This document shows positions 31,668 to 39,670 of a stretch of 53,739 bases of DNA, one piece after another. How positions within the stretch are numbered: position 1 is the first letter of the stretch; every line of letters begins with the position of its first letter. A program made the position numbers and the translations under genes. The stretch spans positions 1-53,739 of the forward strand of contig JAAFIB010000011.1 in the NCBI GenBank assembly GCA_013297725.1. Reading direction: 5' to 3'. A model generated the notes under the pieces. It did no database searches. It saw nothing but the letters and a program-made list of their open reading frames with translations, and had not been told where the DNA came from. The DNA is from Sphingomonadales bacterium (GTDB lineage Bacteria; Pseudomonadota; Alphaproteobacteria; Sphingomonadales; Sphingomonadaceae).

Positions 31668-31683
31668 TGGCACGGGGTCTGCA
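31668..31683 (+). promoter_or_regulatory. Sigma-54-type -24/-12 promoter
   Basis: TGGCACGGGGTCTGCA fits the sigma-54 consensus TGGCACG-N4-TTGCA with one mismatch; GG (31669-31670) and GC (31681-31682) are separated by exactly 10 bp as required. Predicted start is near 31694. Two dyads 40-80 bp upstream could bind an enhancer-type activator. No gene follows on this strand, so a small RNA up to the hairpin near 31828 is possible. Confidence 0.5.
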
Positions 31684-31788
31684 TTATGATAGATGTTCAA
31701 CACCCCACGAAAGTCATGGACGGGTTGGTTGCTTATCTGGTCTCGCACCGCCCGTCCTGACTTGCCCCCCCACACAAATCGCCAAACA

Positions 31789-31828
31789 CAAAAAAGGGCC
31801 GGAACCCGTTTCGGATTCCAGCCCCTTT
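31789..31828 (-). terminator. Intrinsic terminator of the TonB receptor gene
   Basis: AAAGGGCCGGAA pairs with TTCCAGCCCCTTT with one or two mismatches. Read on the minus strand the stem is followed by a T-run (TTTTTT, complement of 31790-31795), the classical arrangement. On the plus strand only weak T-tracts follow. Confidence 0.75.
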
Positions 31829-31852
31829 CTGCGACCCTTTAGGGTTTATGGT

Positions 31853-34294
31853 TTAGTTGCCGCCGAAATTGATCTTTGCGGTGATGCCGAAATAGCGGTC
31901 AGCTTCGCGCGGGATGATATAGCGGAATGATCCGCCGGGTCCGCCCGACACGATCGACGATGCAAAGCTTTGGTCGAACAGGTTCTTGACCAAGAACGCG
32001 ACGCGCCATGCCTCATTGGGATCAGTCAGAGCGATGCTGGCATCAAAGGTTGCATAGCCATCCACGGTCGAACCCAGACGGTTGGCAAGGTTTGATGTCA
32101 ATTCATAGGTCTGATCGGATTGCATCGCGACGCTGGCGTTAAATTGCACATCGGCAAAACCGCCTGTCTGCCAATCATACTGCGCACCGACGGTCATCTT
32201 ATACTTCGGCGCATTGGCAAGCGGCGTTCCCTTTGCAATCAGCGCGGATGCAGGGGCACCCACAGGCAGACGGAAATTGTCGACCTGAGCATCAGTATAG
32301 GCAAAGCCGCCGTTGACGGTGAAGTTGTCTGATGGTTTCAACAAGAAGTCGAGTTCAAGACCCTTTGTTGAAACATCGCCCGCATTGGTTAGACGCGCAA
32401 CAACTTGTCCTGCGACAATATCGGGGTTGTTCGCTTGGTAGTTTTTGTACTTGGCATAGAACACCGCGAGGTTGACCGTAGCCGCACCGTCAAGGAAGCT
32501 GGTTTTCAATCCACCTTCATATGAGTTTACGGTTTCCGGAGCGATCCGGTTAGCGCCCGATCCCATCAGGTTGAAAAAGATGTTATAGGCTGGGCCTTTG
32601 TATCCGCGGGTGTAGCTGACATAGGCCATCACGTCTTCGCTAAGGTCATATTGCAGCGCGGCTTTACCGGAGACGTTGCTGGCCGATGATCTGGTGCGGA
32701 ACGGCACTTTATTGGCGAGTAGCGAAGCTGCCCGTTGCAGCTGGTCAATCGTCAGCGGGGTTGCAAGCGATGGGTTCAGCGCAAGTAAACGGAGATATTC
32801 GTTAAACGTGCCTTGATCGAAAGTAGGCTGAATACCCGGGGCCGAATTGGGCCGGCCAGCGCCATCCAATGTCAGGCCGGTCGCAACACGGCGCAGATTC
32901 ACTGATAGTTTATCATTGGTGTAACGCAACCCGCCGATGAACCGGAAGCTATCGGAGAAGTTGAGCGTTGCTTGGCCGAACGCCGCCATGTTTTTGAACA
33001 CCGAACCAAATGCCGCTGTGCCGGTTGGCGTTGTAATTGTCGATACGCCGGGTGTCGTCGAACAGGGCGTAAGGCCAGGGACGACAGCGGGCAGCGTAGA
33101 GGCCGAGCAGGTCACAACCGAGCGCGAGAAAACACGGTCGGAATCCGCCTTGGAATAATATCCGCCGATGACATATTCCAAAAACTGTCCGGTTGGTGAC
33201 GAGATACGGATTTCCTGCGTCAATGTCTTTGACGTTTGAGGGCCGCGATCATGCAGCTGGTTTAAGCCGATATAGGGCCGGTCCAACCAGTCACCGTCGC
33301 GGATTTCCAGATTGTCCCATCCGCGATAGGATGTGATTGATGTCAGCGTGTGCGAGCCAAGCTCGATATCCGCCTGCATCGATACGCCCCAGCTTTTTTC
33401 CTCTGTGGCAGTGACAAGGTTTTGCGCAATGCGGCGGGTTTCGTCGCGGGCGATACGTGTGCCGCTAAGCGCAAGAGCCGCAGCGTTGCTTGGCGTGGTG
33501 CCAATGATTTCGGCGCAGCAATCATCCTTTGCTTTGCGCCAGTCGCCGCGGAATGTCAGCTGGACAGTCTCGCCCAAATCAGCCTCAAGTACGCCGCGCA
33601 CGCCGTAATGTTTGAAACCGTTGACCTTGTTTCCGGTGGTCAGGTTGCTGATGTTGCCATCATAATTGCTATAAAAACCGGTAACGCGCGAACGGATATT
33701 TTCACCCAGTGGCACGTTGAATGTCGCGCGACCGCGATATTCAGACTTGGTGAAATACGATGCTTCGACCTCAGCTTCGAATTCATTGGTTGGGCGCTTT
33801 GTCACGATGCTGACGACACCGGCGGATGCGTTTTTGCCGAACAGCGTGCCTTGAGGGCCGCGCAACACTTCGATCCGCTCAACATCGAACAGGTCGGTAA
33901 AGCCTTCGCCAGCGCGGCTTAGGACAACGCCGTCAAGCACCGTTGCAACCGATGGTTCTGCGGCGATTGAAAAGTTGATTGTGCCAACACCGCGCAAGAA
34001 CAGCGCTTGGTTCAGCGTCGTTCCCGATTTGCGGAAATTCAGCGACGGAACCAGATATTGGGCGTTCTCTAGCGTGATGCCGCCGCTGTTGGCGATGGCT
34101 TCGCCGCCGATAACCGATACGGCAAGGGGAATGTCTTGCAGGTTCTCTTCGCGTTTTTGCGCGGTAACAATGATCTCGTTGCTATCAACAGTTTCCTCGG
34201 CACCATCTTGTGCAAACGCAGGAACGGATAGGCCAAATGCAAGGGCGGTTGCGCCAAGAAGTGCGGCGCGCGCAATGCGGTTGGGGGCTGTCAT
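31853..34294 (-). CDS. TonB-dependent outer-membrane receptor
   Basis: An 813-residue receptor from the ATG at 34294, with GGGAGA upstream and a signal peptide (ARAALLGATALAFGLSVPAFAQ). The TonB box region is EIIVTAQKREENLQDIP, typical of the sphingomonad FecA/BtuB-like group, then a plug with FLRGVGTINFS and RIEVLRGPQGTLFGKNASAG, and a 22-strand barrel ending in YFGITAKINFGGN. It would import a substrate across the outer membrane using TonB energy. Divergent from the sulfoquinovosidase operon over 207 bp, so sulfoquinovose, its glycerol glycoside or a sulfolipid fragment is a reasonable guess for the ligand. A frame extending to 34429 is not used. Confidence 0.92.
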   Translation of the reverse strand: MTAPNRIARAALLGATALAFGLSVPAFAQDGAEETVDSNEIIVTAQKREENLQDIPLAVSVIGGEAIANSGGITLENAQYLVPSLNFRKSGTTLNQALFLRGVGTINFSIAAEPSVATVLDGVVLSRAGEGFTDLFDVERIEVLRGPQGTLFGKNASAGVVSIVTKRPTNEFEAEVEASYFTKSEYRGRATFNVPLGENIRSRVTGFYSNYDGNISNLTTGNKVNGFKHYGVRGVLEADLGETVQLTFRGDWRKAKDDCCAEIIGTTPSNAAALALSGTRIARDETRRIAQNLVTATEEKSWGVSMQADIELGSHTLTSITSYRGWDNLEIRDGDWLDRPYIGLNQLHDRGPQTSKTLTQEIRISSPTGQFLEYVIGGYYSKADSDRVFSRSVVTCSASTLPAVVPGLTPCSTTPGVSTITTPTGTAAFGSVFKNMAAFGQATLNFSDSFRFIGGLRYTNDKLSVNLRRVATGLTLDGAGRPNSAPGIQPTFDQGTFNEYLRLLALNPSLATPLTIDQLQRAASLLANKVPFRTRSSASNVSGKAALQYDLSEDVMAYVSYTRGYKGPAYNIFFNLMGSGANRIAPETVNSYEGGLKTSFLDGAATVNLAVFYAKYKNYQANNPDIVAGQVVARLTNAGDVSTKGLELDFLLKPSDNFTVNGGFAYTDAQVDNFRLPVGAPASALIAKGTPLANAPKYKMTVGAQYDWQTGGFADVQFNASVAMQSDQTYELTSNLANRLGSTVDGYATFDASIALTDPNEAWRVAFLVKNLFDQSFASSIVSGGPGGSFRYIIPREADRYFGITAKINFGGN

Positions 34295-34501
34295 GTGATA
34301 TTCTCCCGTTAGTATTGGCCGCGTTTTCGCTGACCTTTTGTGTCCTTGACGTGGCGGCAGAAAATTATCGCACCCCACTATCCGCCCAATGATGTGCCGA
34401 ACGACCCTTGAATTGTCAAGCGGTGTCATATACGTTCAAAGCTGATTGGCGCAGACTGTTGCAAGGATGCAATAGGTCAGCTTGATGGGAGAAGAGGCGC
34501 A
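34295..34501. promoter_or_regulatory. Divergent control region of the sulfoquinovose locus
   Basis: Between the receptor and glucosidase start codons. TTGCA-AGGA-TGCAA (34459-34472) is a perfect short dyad about 30 nt before the glucosidase start, within a wider AAGCTGA...TCAGCTT pair (about 34439-34482). These are candidate sites for the LacI-type regulator encoded in the operon. GGGAGAAGAGG before 34502 is the ribosome binding site. Confidence 0.45.
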
Positions 34502-36511
34502 GTGACGCTCGCTTTTGCAGCGACTGAAAACGGCTTTGAGTTGCGTATTGGCGCGACTGTTTTGTTGCGCCATGATGCTGTTGCGCCTGTGATTGAGCTG
34601 GGTCTGGGCGCTGCCGATGTCGATATGCATCGCGGCAATTTCCGGATGGAGGATCATCTTGCGGAACGCTTGCCGCTTGATCGCTATGCGGTTGAGGGCG
34701 CGGTGGTGCAGCTTTGGTCATCACAAAAGCCTGAGTTTGCAGCGACTGCCAAAATCCGCATCGATGGCGCGAAGGCGTGGCTGGAGATCAATAGCAAGCA
34801 TAGCGAAGCAAACCGCATCTGGGTGCATTTCCCGCGCGATCCGTCAGAATCCATCTGGGGCGGGGGCGAGCAAATGTCTTATCTGCGCCTTAACGGCAGG
34901 CGTTTTCCGTTTTGGACATCCGAACCCGGGGTTGGCCGCGACAAGTCAACCGCGCTGACCAAGATCATGGACGAAAGCGGCAATGCGGGCGGCGATTACT
35001 GGACGACCAATTATCCGCAACCAACATGGCTAAGCTCGGCCCATTATGCAGTGCACAGCAATTGCACGCATTGGTCTGCACTGGACCTAAGCACGGACGG
35101 CGTATCGACTTACGAATGTTGGACGAACCAGCTGTCGTTGGAATTCTTCGCCAGCGATACTCTGCCCGAATTGGTCGGTGCACTTTCGGACCGTTTCGGC
35201 AAACCTGCACCGCTTCCCGATTGGGCAATCGGCGGCGCGATTGTGGGCCTAAAAGAGGGTGAGGCAAGCTTTGCGCGGCTGGAAAAATACGCAGACGCGG
35301 GTGTCGCGATCAGCGGCCTGTGGTGCGAAGACTGGGTCGGCATCCGCCAGACCAGCTTTGGCCGCCGCCTGTTCTGGGACTGGCAGTGGAATGCTGCGCG
35401 CTATCCCGATTTGCCAGCGCAGATCGCGTCTTTGGCTGAACGCGGCATTCGCTTTTTGGGCTATGTGAACCCCTATATCGCCAATGACGCCGCGATGTTT
35501 GCGGAAGGGTCAGCGGCTGGCTATTTCGCGTTGAAACTTGACAGCGACGATGTTGCACTTGTCGACTTTGGAGAATTCGACTGCGGCGTTGTCGATTTCA
35601 CTAACCCTGCTGCGTGCGACTGGTTTGCTGACCGCGTGATCGGACGCGAGATGCTCGATTTTGGTCTTTCCGGATGGATGGCCGATTTCGGCGAATATCT
35701 GCCCACCGATATCCGCCTGCTCGATGGCAGCGACCCGATGGAGGCGCATAACCGCTGGCCAGTATTATGGGCCAAGGTCAATGCCGATGCCATTGCGCGG
35801 CGGGGAAAAACCGGCGAGACTGTGTTCTTTATGCGCGCTGGATTTTCCGGTGTTCAGGCGCATTGCCCGCTGTTGTGGGCGGGCGACCAATGTGTCGATT
35901 TCAGCCGTCATGATGGCATCGGCACGACGATCACCGCTGCGCTTTCCTCTGGCCTCCTCGGCAATCTGGTCAGTCACCACGATGTCGGCGGTTATACCAG
36001 CCTGCACGGCAATATCCGCACAGAGGAATTGCTGCACCGCTGGATCGACCTCGGCGCCTTCACGCCGGTGATGCGCAGTCATGAGGGCAACCGGCCCGAT
36101 GATAATCTACAGATCGATTCAACTCCCGAACTGCTTGCCCATTTTGCGCGGATGAGCCAAATCCATGCGCGTCTAGCGCCCTATGTGCGGCATGTGCTGG
36201 ATCAGGGGCAAGCAACTGGCCTGCCTGCACAGCGGCCGTTGTTTCTGCACTATGACGCGCCTGAGTATCATGCGGTGCAGGACCAGTATCTCTATGGTGC
36301 TGACCTGATGGTCGCTCCAGTAATCGAGGCGGGCGTAATGGGCCGCGATGTTATCATCCCCGACGAAGGCTGGGCTGATCTATGGAGCGGCAAACCGCTG
36401 AGCCCGGGGACGACATGGTTTGACGCCCCGCATGGCAAACCCCCTGTGGCGTATCGCCTTGACAGCAGCTTCGCTTGGCTGTTCGCTGAACTGCAAAGGG
36501 AGTTTGGCTGA
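34502..36511 (+). CDS. GH31 sulfoquinovosidase (YihQ/SmoI type)
   Basis: A 669-residue glycoside hydrolase releasing sulfoquinovose from its glycosides. It aligns throughout with the E. coli YihQ pattern as I recall it: GGGEQMSYLRLNGRRFPFWT, GNAGGDYWTTNYPQPTW, WMADFGEYLPTD with nucleophile Asp395, and AGDQ with acid Asp462. The sulfonate-binding set is K251 (GLKEG), E276 (WCEDW), R289 and W292 (GRRLFW) and Y498 (GGYTS), that is the KERWY subtype described for the Agrobacterium enzyme rather than E. coli QQRWY. It starts with GTG at 34502. No signal peptide, so a cytoplasmic enzyme. Start of a four-gene operon, TGATG overlap with the next gene. Confidence 0.88.
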   Translation: MTLAFAATENGFELRIGATVLLRHDAVAPVIELGLGAADVDMHRGNFRMEDHLAERLPLDRYAVEGAVVQLWSSQKPEFAATAKIRIDGAKAWLEINSKHSEANRIWVHFPRDPSESIWGGGEQMSYLRLNGRRFPFWTSEPGVGRDKSTALTKIMDESGNAGGDYWTTNYPQPTWLSSAHYAVHSNCTHWSALDLSTDGVSTYECWTNQLSLEFFASDTLPELVGALSDRFGKPAPLPDWAIGGAIVGLKEGEASFARLEKYADAGVAISGLWCEDWVGIRQTSFGRRLFWDWQWNAARYPDLPAQIASLAERGIRFLGYVNPYIANDAAMFAEGSAAGYFALKLDSDDVALVDFGEFDCGVVDFTNPAACDWFADRVIGREMLDFGLSGWMADFGEYLPTDIRLLDGSDPMEAHNRWPVLWAKVNADAIARRGKTGETVFFMRAGFSGVQAHCPLLWAGDQCVDFSRHDGIGTTITAALSSGLLGNLVSHHDVGGYTSLHGNIRTEELLHRWIDLGAFTPVMRSHEGNRPDDNLQIDSTPELLAHFARMSQIHARLAPYVRHVLDQGQATGLPAQRPLFLHYDAPEYHAVQDQYLYGADLMVAPVIEAGVMGRDVIIPDEGWADLWSGKPLSPGTTWFDAPHGKPPVAYRLDSSFAWLFAELQREFG

Positions 36512-37551
36512 TGGGGGAAAGGGCGAATATCCGTGATGTCGCGGCGCTGGCCGGAGTTGCGGTCAAAACTGTCAGCCGCGTGCTGAACGATCATCCCTAT
36601 GTCAGCACTAAGATGCGCGAAAAAGTTGAGGCGGCGATGACCGAGCTTAACTTTCATCCCAGCGTTGCCGCACGGGTTTTGGCAGGAACGAAATCGGGGC
36701 AAGTCGCGCTGATTTATGACAATCACTCGCCGCATTATATGCATCAGATTATGATGGGCTGTTGGGATCGGTGTAATGCCGAGGGGTTGCGGCTGATCGC
36801 GCAGCCGGTGGATGTGGCTGACCCTAAAATCGGCGAACAGGTGCGCGGCATGGTGCGCGAAACGCATGTTGACGGTGTGATCCTGTCGTCGCCCGTTACC
36901 GATTGCGCCGCGGTGCTCAACACGCTGGAGGCGCTGAACATGCCGTTCGTTCGCATTTCGCCGGGCACAAACCATGCGCTGACCAGTTCGGTGTTCATGG
37001 ACGATGTGCAGGCGGCGGATGACATGACGACGCATATGATCAATGCCGGGCATCGCCGGATCGGCTTTATCATTGGTCATGAAAACCATCTGGCCAGTAA
37101 AGACCGGCTCTCTGGATACTGCCGCGCGTTGGAACGGGCCGGCATCGCCTATGCCGCAGACCTTGTTGAACCGGGCGAGTTTGATTTTGACAGTGGCAAA
37201 GCTGCGGCGGAGAAATTCCTGAACCTGCCTAATCCGCCAACTGCGATTTTTGCCTCGAACGACGATATGGCATCGGGTGTGCTCGCCGTTGCGCATCGCT
37301 ATCATGTGCCGGTTCCCGAAATGCTTTCGGTGGCAGGCTTTGATGATACGACCCTTGCGCAAGTCGTCTGGCCGCCGCTGACCACCATCCGCCAACCGGT
37401 CCGCGATCTGGCCGACACTGCCACGCAATTACTGCTTGGCGATGGCGGGCTAGAACATCGCCGTTTGCCGCATGAATTGATCACCCGCGAATCCATCGCG
37501 GCCCCCCGAACCAAAATGCTTACCCTCAGAAAGAAGACAGAAAACCAATGA
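36511..37551 (+). CDS. LacI-family regulator of the sulfoquinovose operon
   Basis: A 346-residue repressor: helix-turn-helix NIRDVAALAGVAVKTVSRVL, hinge LNFHPSVAARVLAGTKS and sensor domain with GVILSSPVTDCAAVL, RRIGFIIGHENHLASKDRLS, AIFASNDDMASGVLAVAHRY and FDDTTLAQVVWPPLTTIRQP. It lies within the operon, overlapping the glycosidase stop and the reductase start (ATGA), so it is co-expressed and probably autoregulates the operon and the divergent receptor. An inducer of sulfoquinovose type is inferred from context. Confidence 0.9.
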   Translation: MGERANIRDVAALAGVAVKTVSRVLNDHPYVSTKMREKVEAAMTELNFHPSVAARVLAGTKSGQVALIYDNHSPHYMHQIMMGCWDRCNAEGLRLIAQPVDVADPKIGEQVRGMVRETHVDGVILSSPVTDCAAVLNTLEALNMPFVRISPGTNHALTSSVFMDDVQAADDMTTHMINAGHRRIGFIIGHENHLASKDRLSGYCRALERAGIAYAADLVEPGEFDFDSGKAAAEKFLNLPNPPTAIFASNDDMASGVLAVAHRYHVPVPEMLSVAGFDDTTLAQVVWPPLTTIRQPVRDLADTATQLLLGDGGLEHRRLPHELITRESIAAPRTKMLTLRKKTENQ

Positions 37552-38453
37552 GCAACCTCCCCAATACACCCGCTACCCGCCAACTTGGCAGCAGCGGCAT
37601 TGAAATTTCCAGTCTCGCCTGGGGCATGTGGCGCTTTGCCGGACAAGATGTGGCGGCAGCGACAGAGCTGGTGCATGCGGCGCTGGATGCCGGGATCACT
37701 TTGTTCGACACCGCCGATATCTATGGTTTTGGTGAACAGGGTTTTGGCGCGGCGGAGGAACTGCTGGGTGAAGTGTTCAACGAAAATCCCGACCTGCGCG
37801 GGCGGATGGTGCTGGCGACTAAGGGCGGAATTACCCCGCCGGTGCCCTATGACAGCAGTGCCGAATATCTGACCAAAGCCATCGATAACAGCCTGCGCCG
37901 GTTGCGGGTCGATCAGGTCGATCTGTGGCAGATTCACCGCCCCGATATCCTGACGCATCCATCGGAAATTGCGCGGACGATTGAGAATGTGGTTAAGGCC
38001 GGCAAAGTGCGCACCTTTGGCGTGTCGAACTTTACGACGGCACAGATTGCAACTTTGGCGCAGCTTTGCCCTGTGCCGATTGTTTCGACACAGCCCGAAT
38101 TGTCGCCCTTGTGTATTGACACGGTCGAGAATGGTGAGCTTGATCAAGCGATGGCGATGGACATGGCGGTGCTGGCATGGTCGCCATTGGGTGGCGGGCG
38201 GATTGCTGATCCAAAAGATCAGCGTGAGCAAGCCGTGGCAGCCGCGCTTTCGGGTGTTGCAGCGGCGCACGGTGTGTCGCGGACAGCGGCGGCGTACAGC
38301 TGGATCATGGCGCATCCAGCCCGGCCAGTGCCAATTGTCGGCTCGCAAAATCCGGCGCGGATTGCCGAGGCGGCGGATGCGTTCAAAATCCAGTGGACCC
38401 GTGCCGATTGGTATGCGGTGCTGGTCGCTGCTCGCGGAGTGCCGCTGCCATGA
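37548..38453 (+). CDS. Aldo/keto reductase (SmoB-like)
   Basis: A 301-residue TIM-barrel NAD(P)H-dependent reductase. The catalytic tetrad is complete: Asp and Tyr in DTADIYGFG, Lys in LATKGG, His in QIHRPD; the nucleotide-binding end has PIVGSQNPARIAEA. In the sulfo-SMO pathway an aldo/keto reductase (SmoB) reduces 6-oxo-glucose, the product of sulfoquinovose oxidation, to glucose. The position between sulfoquinovosidase/LacI and the monooxygenase, with ATGA overlaps on both sides, strongly suggests this role; biochemically it could also be another AKR. Confidence 0.85.
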   Translation: MSNLPNTPATRQLGSSGIEISSLAWGMWRFAGQDVAAATELVHAALDAGITLFDTADIYGFGEQGFGAAEELLGEVFNENPDLRGRMVLATKGGITPPVPYDSSAEYLTKAIDNSLRRLRVDQVDLWQIHRPDILTHPSEIARTIENVVKAGKVRTFGVSNFTTAQIATLAQLCPVPIVSTQPELSPLCIDTVENGELDQAMAMDMAVLAWSPLGGGRIADPKDQREQAVAAALSGVAAAHGVSRTAAAYSWIMAHPARPVPIVGSQNPARIAEAADAFKIQWTRADWYAVLVAARGVPLP

Positions 38454-39532
38454 GTGATGGGGCCATGACTGGTAAGCTTGAGATCAGCTGGTTCTCTGCG
38501 CTTTGCGACGATGACTATGAATTTCTGGGGCAACCCGATCCGATGCTGGCGTCCAGCTGGGAGCATTGCCGCAACATCGTGCTGAATGCGGAAAAAGGTG
38601 GGTTTGACAATATCCTACTGCCATCGGGCTATGCGCTGGGTCTTGATACTACCGCCTTTGCCAGCGCGATTGCTGTGCTAACGTCGCGTATCAAACTGCT
38701 GATGGCGGTGCGTATTGGCGAGGCTTGGCCGCCGCAATTGGCGCGGCAGATCGCGACGCTTGATCAGATTGCAGGGGGACGCCTGAACATCAATATCATC
38801 TCCTCCGACTTGCCGGGGGACAAGATGGATAGCGAACCCCGCTATCGCCGCACTGTCGAGGCGATGCTGATCCTGAAGACTTTGCTGAACGGCGAACATC
38901 TGAACCATCAGGGCGAGCATTATCAGATCGACATTGACCCGCCGCGGATGAAAACAGTCAGCGGCAAATGCCCGCCGCTGTATTTTGGCGGCCTATCGCC
39001 AGCAGCGCGGGCCGCGGCAGCAGAGGGTTGCGACGTATACCTGATGTGGCCAGAAACGTTGCAGGGCGCGAGGGATCTGATCGCCGATATGACCGCGCGT
39101 GCTGCGACATTTGGTCGGACCCTGAAATACGGGTTCCGCGCGCATGTGATTGTGCGGGAAACCGAAGCCGAGGCGCGCGACTATGCCAATCGCTTGCTGT
39201 CGAAATTGGATGCCGAACAGGGTGAGGCGATCAGGCAGAAGTCACTCGACACCGCGACCTATGGCGTCGCGCGCCAAACCGAGTTGCGCGAAGCATCGGC
39301 GGCGAATGACGGCTATATAGAGGACAATCTGTGGACTGGCATTGGCCGTGCGCGGTCAGGCTGCGGCGCGGCGATTGTTGGCGACCCCGATCAGGTGCTG
39401 GCCAAGTTGAAAGCGTATCAGGCGCTGGGGATCGAAGCGTTTATCCTGTCGGGCTATCCGCATATCAATGAGTGCGACATGTTTGCGCGCTATGTGCTGC
39501 CTAGGTTGGATCATGAGGGGTTAAAACTCTAA
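38450..39532 (+). CDS. SsuD-like flavin-dependent sulfonate monooxygenase (SmoC-like)
   Basis: A 360-residue LLM-class FMNH2-dependent monooxygenase. SsuD family marks: NILLPSGYALGLDTTAFASA, QIATLDQIAGGRLNINIIS, FRAHVIVRET with the Arg and His corresponding to the active-site pair of SsuD, GRARSGCGAAIVGDP and the C-terminal ALGIEAFILSGYPH. Known members split C-S bonds of alkanesulfonates to aldehyde plus sulfite. In the operon context the substrate should be sulfoquinovose, giving 6-oxo-glucose. ATG at 38450 overlaps the reductase stop (ATGA). No flavin reductase gene is adjacent, so reduced flavin must come from elsewhere. Confidence 0.87.
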   Translation: MSDGAMTGKLEISWFSALCDDDYEFLGQPDPMLASSWEHCRNIVLNAEKGGFDNILLPSGYALGLDTTAFASAIAVLTSRIKLLMAVRIGEAWPPQLARQIATLDQIAGGRLNINIISSDLPGDKMDSEPRYRRTVEAMLILKTLLNGEHLNHQGEHYQIDIDPPRMKTVSGKCPPLYFGGLSPAARAAAAEGCDVYLMWPETLQGARDLIADMTARAATFGRTLKYGFRAHVIVRETEAEARDYANRLLSKLDAEQGEAIRQKSLDTATYGVARQTELREASAANDGYIEDNLWTGIGRARSGCGAAIVGDPDQVLAKLKAYQALGIEAFILSGYPHINECDMFARYVLPRLDHEGLKL

Positions 39533-39534
39533 AC

Positions 39535-39670
39535 CCTCTCCCCTTGCGGGAGAGGGACAGCCTGCGCAGCAGGCAGGGAGAGGGGGTGTGGCGGCACCCA
39601 ACCCCTCTCCAACTTCCCGTAGCCAGCAAGCTGGCAACGCTTCGTATCCTCTCCCGCAAGGGGAGAGGAA
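39535..39670. repeat. Dispersed palindromic repeat, copy 2
   Basis: Starts inside the stop of the monooxygenase gene. Palindromic arms CCCTCTCCCC-TTGC-GGGAGAGGG (39535-39557) and TCCTCTCCCGCAAGGGGAGAGGA (39648-39670) enclose a core. Its right half is the reverse complement of most of the left half of copy 1 (3224-3300). Lies between convergent genes and probably serves as terminator for both. Confidence 0.75.

Larger units (their letters stand above)
31530..31852. other. 323-bp gap with regulatory signals, no convincing gene
   Basis: Contains, from left to right, a dyad CTGTC...GACAG (31586-31604), a near-palindrome GTTAACGCGCGCGTAAC (31615-31631), a sigma-54-like promoter (31668) and a terminator hairpin (31789-31828). 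A 24-codon frame (31686-31760, MIDVQHPTKVMDGL...) has no ribosome binding site and starts upstream of the expected transcription start. Confidence 0.5.

Noticed and set aside
31686-31760. 24-codon frame MIDVQHPTKVMDGLVAYL...
   Set aside because: No ribosome binding site, and its start lies before the predicted sigma-54 transcription start.
31643-31930. 95-codon plus-strand frame opposite the receptor 3' end
   Set aside because: It runs through the receptor terminator into the antisense of its coding region and has no domain pattern.
34427-34502. TTGTCAAGCGGTGTCA as LacI operator (about 34413-34428)
   Set aside because: The two TGTCA elements are direct, not inverted, so the dyad symmetry expected for LacI binding is missing.
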